Assembly: GCA_903858975.1 (NCBI GenBank)
Contig: CAIOKW010000075.1
Span: 1-9,688 of the forward strand
Length of the DNA stretch: 9,688 nt
Direction: 5' to 3'
DNA from: Oligoflexia bacterium
Lineage (GTDB): Bacteria; Bdellovibrionota; UBA1018; CAIMNF01
Made by a program: the position numbers and the translations under genes. This document shows, one piece after another, positions 5,119 to 9,688 of the stretch (position 1 is its first letter; every line of letters starts with the position of its first letter). A model generated the notes under the pieces. That model searched no databases, had not been told where the DNA came from, and worked only from the letters and a program-made list of their open reading frames with translations.

Positions 5119-7344
5119 ATGTCCAACTCAGGCTCAAACCCACGCTTTAATGCAATTCAAACCGTTAGCTCAAGAACTCCAAATGGCAGCGTAGCGCCAC
5201 GAGATGAGAACGGTGCGCCCCTTAAAATTTCAGATTACTACGGAATGAACACCTTCAGTCAGAAGCAAATGAAACAAAAGCTTCCGAATGATATTTTCAA
5301 ACGCTTCATTCAGACCGCTCAATCCGGAAAGAAGCTCGACATTGAAGTTGCAAACGCACTCGCACATGCAATGAAAGAATGGGCGATGGAACAAGGTGTG
5401 ACTCATTACTGTCACTGGTTCCAACCTCAAACCGGAACGACCGCAGAAAAGCACGATAGCTTTCTCACCATTGATGGACAAGGCAATCCGATTGAGCGCT
5501 TCTCTGGAGCTCAGCTCATTCAAAGTGAACCGGACGCATCAAGCTTTCCATCCGGCGGAATGCGTACCACCTTCGAGGCTCGCGGATATGCGGCTTGGGA
5601 TCCGACCTCTCCTATATTCTTTGCAGACATCGGTAATTCAAAGACCCTTTGTATTCCTTCAGTCTTCATCAGCTATCATGGGGACGCGCTCGATGAGAAG
5701 ACCGGGGTTCTTCGCAGTAATGAAGCGCTTTCCGAAAGCGCATGCAAGCTCCTTCATCTTCTCGGTGATACTTCTGCTCGCGCAGTCAACGCTTCACTCG
5801 GAACTGAACAAGAGTACTTTCTTATTGATCGAGCGTTCTATACGCTTCGTCCTGACTTAATTATGTCCGGCAGAACCCTCCTCGGCGCTCACCCGCCGAA
5901 AGGGCAACAACTGGAAGATCACTACTTCGGAAGCATTCCAGCTCGCGTTCTTGCGTTCATGACTGAAGCCGAAACCGAACTCTTCAAACTGGGCGTTCCT
6001 GCAAAGACTCGCCATAATGAAGTGGCTCCGATGCAATTTGAGACAGCTCCTATTTTCGAAGAAGCAAACGTTGCAATCGATCACAATCACTTGACCATGG
6101 AAGTGCTAAAGCGAATTGCAAAGAAACACAATTTCGAAGCCCTTCTTCATGAGAAGCCTTTTGCTGGCGTCAACGGTAGCGGGAAACACAATAACTGGTC
6201 AATGAGCGTGACTGCAGGTGGACCTGAAATTGAAGGCATTAACCTGCTTGAACCTGGAAAAACTCCGCACCAAAACTTGCGCTTCCTTCTGATTCTGATG
6301 TCGACCCTCAAGGGCGTGCACAAGCACGCTGGACTCTTGAGAGCTGCGATTGCTTCCAGTGGCAATGACCACCGTCTTGGTGCAAACGAAGCGCCACCTG
6401 CGATCATTTCAGTATTCTTGGGGAACATGCTCGATAACATGCTGAATGAAATCGAAAAGGATGCTCATAAAGAATTGAGTTATGTTGAAGCGGTCATCAA
6501 ACTAGGCGTCAGTCGTCTTCCAACCGTGATGAAGGACAACACCGATCGAAACCGAACTTCTCCGTTTGCCTTTACTGGAAACAAATTCGAGTTTCGTGCA
6601 GTCGGCGCATCTGCTTCTTGCTCTCTTCCTGTTACCCTCCTCAACTGTGCCGTCGCAGACGGCATCAATGAGATCGTGGTTGCACTTGAAGAGCGCATGA
6701 AGACCAGTAAGACGAAAGAAGAAGCGATCTTTGCAGTGGTGAAGGACGTCATTAAGGAGACCAAGGCGGTTCGCTTCGAAGGAAACGGTTATTCCGGTGA
6801 CTGGGTGGTTGATGCAGAAAAGCGTGGTCTTCCGCACTTAAAAACCACTCCACAAGCACTTCACGAAATCATTTCCCCTAAATCGATTAAGCTCCTCACG
6901 GGTCTTAAGGTGTTTTCTGAGAATGAGATCAAATCCCGCTTCCACGTAAGGATTGAAATCTATAACAAAAAGGTTTTGATCGAAGGAGAAACCCTTCAAT
7001 CGATCGTAGAGACTCAGATTCTTCCAGCGGCTTATCAATACTCAACGGTCCTCGCTGAAGGCGTTGCTGCTGCAAAATCTGTCGGCCTTCAAGCTCCCCA
7101 AACTGAAGTTCTCTCTAAACTTTACCAGGTCTTAGGCTCTGCACAAACGGAGCTTAAGAAATTGGAGCGCACCATTGCTCAGATTCAAAGCATGGAGAGT
7201 GAAGAAGCAAAAGCGGATAAGATCGCTGCAGAACTGAAGCCCACCATGGATGCACTTCGTAAGGAGTGTGATCAATTAGAGACAATGGTTGCAGATGACT
7301 ACTGGCCACTACCGAAGTACCGCGAGATGCTGTTCTTAGCTTAG
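5119..7344 (+). CDS. glnN: Glutamine synthetase type III
   Basis: The product has 741 residues and is cytosolic. It makes glutamine from glutamate, ammonia and ATP, the entry point of nitrogen assimilation. The length (over 700 residues, against about 450 for types I/II) and motifs identify GSIII. Visible marks are GAQLIQSEPDASSFPSGGMR (129-148), a catalytic-core segment GTEQEYFL (228-235), HNEVAPMQFE (299-308), the hallmark NGSGKHNNWS (352-361), the nucleotide-binding-like DHRLGANEAPP (417-427) and DRNRTSPFAFTGNKFEFR (476-493). The C-terminal third is helical, as in other GSIII dodecamers, and ends near DDYWPLPKYREM. It begins 61 bp after rlmL with its own AGGGAG and a candidate promoter, so it may be separately controlled. 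The stop overlaps the convergent glycosyltransferase by 9 bp. No PII or amtB gene is in view. Confidence 0.97.
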   Translation: MSNSGSNPRFNAIQTVSSRTPNGSVAPRDENGAPLKISDYYGMNTFSQKQMKQKLPNDIFKRFIQTAQSGKKLDIEVANALAHAMKEWAMEQGVTHYCHWFQPQTGTTAEKHDSFLTIDGQGNPIERFSGAQLIQSEPDASSFPSGGMRTTFEARGYAAWDPTSPIFFADIGNSKTLCIPSVFISYHGDALDEKTGVLRSNEALSESACKLLHLLGDTSARAVNASLGTEQEYFLIDRAFYTLRPDLIMSGRTLLGAHPPKGQQLEDHYFGSIPARVLAFMTEAETELFKLGVPAKTRHNEVAPMQFETAPIFEEANVAIDHNHLTMEVLKRIAKKHNFEALLHEKPFAGVNGSGKHNNWSMSVTAGGPEIEGINLLEPGKTPHQNLRFLLILMSTLKGVHKHAGLLRAAIASSGNDHRLGANEAPPAIISVFLGNMLDNMLNEIEKDAHKELSYVEAVIKLGVSRLPTVMKDNTDRNRTSPFAFTGNKFEFRAVGASASCSLPVTLLNCAVADGINEIVVALEERMKTSKTKEEAIFAVVKDVIKETKAVRFEGNGYSGDWVVDAEKRGLPHLKTTPQALHEIISPKSIKLLTGLKVFSENEIKSRFHVRIEIYNKKVLIEGETLQSIVETQILPAAYQYSTVLAEGVAAAKSVGLQAPQTEVLSKLYQVLGSAQTELKKLERTIAQIQSMESEEAKADKIAAELKPTMDALRKECDQLETMVADDYWPLPKYREMLFLA

Positions 7345-8196
7345 TTTTCGAATTCCGTTCTGACATTCCACATAATCATGATTTAAAAGGAGCGCCCGGT
7401 ACATCTCAAGATGTTCGGGCGTTTCTTCTAATCGCTTATGATAAAGGTGCCACTGAATTGCGTAGCCAATGATTCCGTAACACCTAATCCCGCGATTACG
7501 AATTCGGACAAAGAGATCTCCGTCCTCACCCCAGTAGCTTTTAAAATTTTCGTTGTATCCATTTACATCGAGCATCGTTTGAAAGGTCAGTGAATAATTA
7601 GATCCCAATAAATCCCATACTCGGTCGCGCTTCAGTAAGTGCAATAACCAATTCGGGCCCTCAAGCCTAAGCGAGCGAAATACATTCTTTGTTTTTCCAC
7701 TTAAACCAGCACGAAGCAGACCCCAATTGAGTCCTTGAGTAAACCTGAGAACATTCTGTGGATTCACCTGCTCTGTAATTTCAGGATCAAGATCCACCCG
7801 TCTTCCCATAAAGAGGAGAGGTGAAAAACTCACTTTTTCATGCGCTCGGTAATGATCTTCTACAAATCGAGGGTGAACAATCACATCATGATCTACACAA
7901 ATCAGAACCTTGAATTGCTCGGGGTTAATTTGTCGAAACACTGTGTTATTGATTTTCGCTTTTCGGTATCCTTCATCCGGATGCCAGAAGTGGTAGAGCG
8001 GATAGGATACTTCTCGCTTCATCCTGAGTAGAAGATCGCGGGTTTCATCTTTAGACCCATCATCTGCAATGAACACCTCGAAATTTTGATAACTTTGGTT
8101 TTGAAATGAAAGCAAACAGAGCTCAAGGCTCCTTGGGTTATTATAGGTAGTGATTACGACCGCAATTTTCTCGCGAGTCTTTGGAGGCTTCGTCAT
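7336..8196 (-). CDS. Family 2 glycosyltransferase (GT-A fold)
   Basis: From the chosen ATG at 8196 the product has 286 residues. GT2 enzymes transfer a sugar from a nucleotide-sugar donor to a lipid, glycan or protein acceptor. The N-terminal donor domain shows VVITTYNN (13-20), ADDGSKDET (44-52) and the metal-binding DxD-like VDHD (101-104). The acceptor side has GYNENFKSYWGEDGD (213-227), whose Glu/Asp resemble the catalytic base region of galactosyltransferase-like GT2 proteins, followed by HLYH (250-253). There is no membrane segment, so it is cytosolic or peripheral. A longer in-frame start at 8286 would put 30 unlike-family residues inside the carboxypeptidase gene, so I reject it. The chosen ATG lies 2 nt after the carboxypeptidase stop and is directly preceded by an in-frame GTG (8199-8197) that is also possible. 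It is the last visible gene of the operon. Sugar and acceptor are unknown. Confidence 0.88.
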   Translation of the reverse strand: MTKPPKTREKIAVVITTYNNPRSLELCLLSFQNQSYQNFEVFIADDGSKDETRDLLLRMKREVSYPLYHFWHPDEGYRKAKINNTVFRQINPEQFKVLICVDHDVIVHPRFVEDHYRAHEKVSFSPLLFMGRRVDLDPEITEQVNPQNVLRFTQGLNWGLLRAGLSGKTKNVFRSLRLEGPNWLLHLLKRDRVWDLLGSNYSLTFQTMLDVNGYNENFKSYWGEDGDLFVRIRNRGIRCYGIIGYAIQWHLYHKRLEETPEHLEMYRALLLNHDYVECQNGIRKLS

Positions 8197-8198
8197 CA

Positions 8199-9299
8199 CT
8201 AAAGATCCAATACGGCCTCTACATACCCGATTAACGATTCGCGATTGGCCTGATAGGTTTGTCCAACCACGCTGTATTCGGGCCATTTCGTATTCGTAAG
8301 TTCGATCGTGACCTGAAGGTCATTGTGCCAATGATAACTCCAGTCCTGCATTCCGCCCTTCACCATGTACCACGCAAAACCGTTCGTGATTCCTTGCTTA
8401 AATTCAGTTGAGTTATAGATGTAGGTGGCATTTCGTGCGTAATTGAGGCTGAGCTTTTTTACGAGATTATCAAGCGGGAATAGATCCGCGATGGCATCCC
8501 ATGGGTAATTGACCACTTGGGAACCGCCATGAAAATTGGCTGAAAGCTTAAATTGATGTGCGGCCTGGAAAGCCATGACCGCCTGAATCTCAGGCTCGCG
8601 ACCGTTTGCATTGTTTTGGTTGTCACTCGTCGTCCAATCCGGGAAACTTCGATTCAAGTCAACACCGTGAGCATTGTAACGAACCTGATGAAAAGCCCCA
8701 TCCGGGTTCATCGACGGAAGAATGTAAACCTGAATGTGATTCAAAAGCTGAGTCACTCGGGTGTCTTTATTGTATTTAGATGCGAGATCTTCAATGAGTG
8801 ACACCATCATCTCTCGACCTACAATTTCATCTCCATGCATGTTTGCAATGTATTTGAATTCTGGACGAGTCTGGAGCGCGCTTCCCAAATTAGCGGGTGC
8901 AGTCAATCGAGCAAACAGGAGTGGGCGACCTTCCACTGACTTTCCAATTTCGATCAGGGTAATTAGGTCTGGATATTTTCTTTGCAAGGCCTGAATTTTG
9001 CCAATACTCGCCTCAGGACTGGGATAGCTTGCGAGTAATTTTTTAGAAGGCTCCTCAGCAGGGACGAAGAAGATGCCCATTTTATCTAGAAATTGAGTTA
9101 AGCCCTTCGGCCCAAAAACCTCGAAGCCTTGTGAATTCACATGATCAATCACTAAGTCCGGATTCTCACCCAGCATTTTTACGTATCTCTTGGACGGGTC
9201 AATCACCCGCACCCCCTCTGAAAGCGGCAATCGGGCACTGGCCTCACTTACGATTAGAAATAAGGAAAATAAAACCCAGCTGAATTTTGATTGAATCAT
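8199..9299 (-). CDS. Exported M14 zinc carboxypeptidase, CPD/CPE (M14B)-like
   Basis: The product has 366 residues. A Sec signal peptide ends at ASA (residues 20-22). Residues 23-95 are a non-catalytic N-terminal stretch, and the peptidase domain spans about 96-366. Zinc ligands are H155 and E158 (NMHGDE) and H257 (NFHGGS). Substrate residues are the NPDG region (198-201), N216/R217 (DLNRSFPDW), Y322 (GMQDWSY) and the catalytic E333 (TIELT). HGGSQVVNYPWD and GMQDWSYHWHN resemble the animal CPD/CPM/CPE group rather than pancreatic CPA. D268 falls where Asp192 of duck CPD domain II binds basic C-terminal residues, so Arg/Lys removal is predicted. The usual C-terminal transthyretin-like domain is absent. 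AGGAG lies 6 nt before the ATG, and ATGA overlaps the START gene's stop. Expected location is the periplasm or outside the cell. Confidence 0.92.
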   Translation of the reverse strand: MIQSKFSWVLFSLFLIVSEASARLPLSEGVRVIDPSKRYVKMLGENPDLVIDHVNSQGFEVFGPKGLTQFLDKMGIFFVPAEEPSKKLLASYPSPEASIGKIQALQRKYPDLITLIEIGKSVEGRPLLFARLTAPANLGSALQTRPEFKYIANMHGDEIVGREMMVSLIEDLASKYNKDTRVTQLLNHIQVYILPSMNPDGAFHQVRYNAHGVDLNRSFPDWTTSDNQNNANGREPEIQAVMAFQAAHQFKLSANFHGGSQVVNYPWDAIADLFPLDNLVKKLSLNYARNATYIYNSTEFKQGITNGFAWYMVKGGMQDWSYHWHNDLQVTIELTNTKWPEYSVVGQTYQANRESLIGYVEAVLDL

Positions 9300-9688
9300 C
9301 TTTTCTCCTGAACATTAAAGTAATCTTGAATTTCTTTTGGCACCACTAAATCTTCCTGTACTGAGTACTGCTTCATTTTAGACAGAGTACTCTCAGGCCA
9401 TTGTCGTTGGGTGAGATTCACGACCCAAGTAGGAATCACCCCCGACGGATCAACCGCCATCTCGACGTTCACATAAGTTTTCTTTTCTCGATCACCTGAC
9501 TCAATCATGATGTATCGAGACTGAATGATTTTACCTCGAACGACTCCGCTCACTTTAGGTTCTCGGGGATCCTCAATCGACTTCATCTCAATACTAATAC
9601 CGGGTGGCTTTTGAGATACGCTCACTCGGACATGATATACAAAATCACGATCCTCAAAGGGCCAGGGCACATTCATGCGATTATATTC
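9296..9688 (-). CDS. START-domain lipid-binding-type protein, 5' end outside window
   Basis: Only the C-terminal 130 codons are visible; the frame is still open at 9688. The ATG at 9676 is internal to the domain (the reading frame before it gives EYNR), so it is not taken as the start. Visible family features are VPWPFEDRDFVYHV, matching the P-W-P-x-x-x-R-D pattern of START domains, then beta strands ending in VNVEMAVDPSGVIPTWVVN and the C-terminal amphipathic helix (about WPESTLSKMKQYSV). START domains enclose a hydrophobic ligand such as a lipid. The bacterial forms are mostly uncharacterised, so ligand and location are unknown; the N-terminus that would show a signal peptide is missing. 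Its stop overlaps the start of the carboxypeptidase by 4 bp, which implies one operon with that gene and the glycosyltransferase. Confidence 0.82.
   Translation of the reverse strand, partial: EYNRMNVPWPFEDRDFVYHVRVSVSQKPPGISIEMKSIEDPREPKVSGVVRGKIIQSRYIMIESGDREKKTYVNVEMAVDPSGVIPTWVVNLTQRQWPESTLSKMKQYSVQEDLVVPKEIQDYFNVQEKR

Noticed and set aside
5471..5860. 129-codon plus-strand open frame inside glnN
   Set aside because: It is out of frame within highly conserved GSIII sequence, so it is a shadow of that gene.
8197..8286. 30-codon N-terminal extension of the glycosyltransferase
   Set aside because: It overlaps the carboxypeptidase coding sequence, is rich in Arg and unlike GT2 N-termini, and the ATG at 8196 sits directly ahead of the usual first strand.
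9296..9676. Complete START-domain gene starting at ATG 9676
   Set aside because: The frame is open to the window edge and the ATG falls in the middle of a conserved domain motif, so the gene is truncated by the window.
1..9688. Mobile element, CRISPR array or defence island
   Set aside because: No transposase, integrase, terminal repeats, spaced direct repeats or defence-type domains were seen; all genes look like chromosomal housekeeping or envelope functions.

Overview
The window reads as compact chromosomal DNA from a diderm (Gram-negative type) bacterium. It holds two lipoproteins with clear lipoboxes, one of them LptM-like. It also holds an outer-membrane barrel-like protein and a periplasmic-type TPR protein. 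The combination of a type III glutamine synthetase, a deoxynucleoside kinase, a short DksA, an RlmL without its RlmK half, a START-domain protein and a CPD/CPE-type M14 carboxypeptidase would fit a deltaproteobacterial or Bdellovibrionota-like lineage. That placement is inferred from gene content only. I see no mobile elements, CRISPR arrays, RNA genes or prophage signs. No stretch over about 165 bases lacks a gene.

Region 1 (1-1058, minus strand): a deoxynucleoside kinase gene is followed 21 bp downstream by an acidic lipoprotein gene that runs off the left edge. Region 2 (1053-1221): an intergenic control region from which the kinase (minus) and a DksA/TraR-type zinc-finger regulator (plus, to 1617) diverge. 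It contains candidate sigma-70 promoters and an AT-rich 7-bp inverted repeat. Region 3 (1597-2511, minus): a secreted TPR protein whose 3' end overlaps dksA by 21 bp and whose start codon lies only 20 bp from the next gene's start.

Region 4 (2532-7344, plus): an envelope protein with an acidic linker and a barrel-like C-terminus, then a 47-residue LptM-like lipoprotein, then an RlmL-type 23S rRNA methyltransferase joined to it by an ATGA overlap, then type III glutamine synthetase (glnN). A candidate promoter for glnN lies in the end of the methyltransferase gene. Its leader contains a 7-base sequence complementary to its own Shine-Dalgarno.

Region 5 (9688-7336, minus): a tightly packed operon of a START-domain protein (5' end outside the window), an exported M14 zinc carboxypeptidase and a family 2 glycosyltransferase. 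The junctions are a 4-bp overlap and a 2-bp gap, and the last gene overlaps the end of glnN by 9 bp.

Most genes are housekeeping or envelope genes. I did not find a clear-cut new defence or mobile system. The best leads are the hidden LptM-like gene, the START/carboxypeptidase/glycosyltransferase operon, the nearly abutting divergent start codons at 2511/2532, and possible RNA-level control of glnN.
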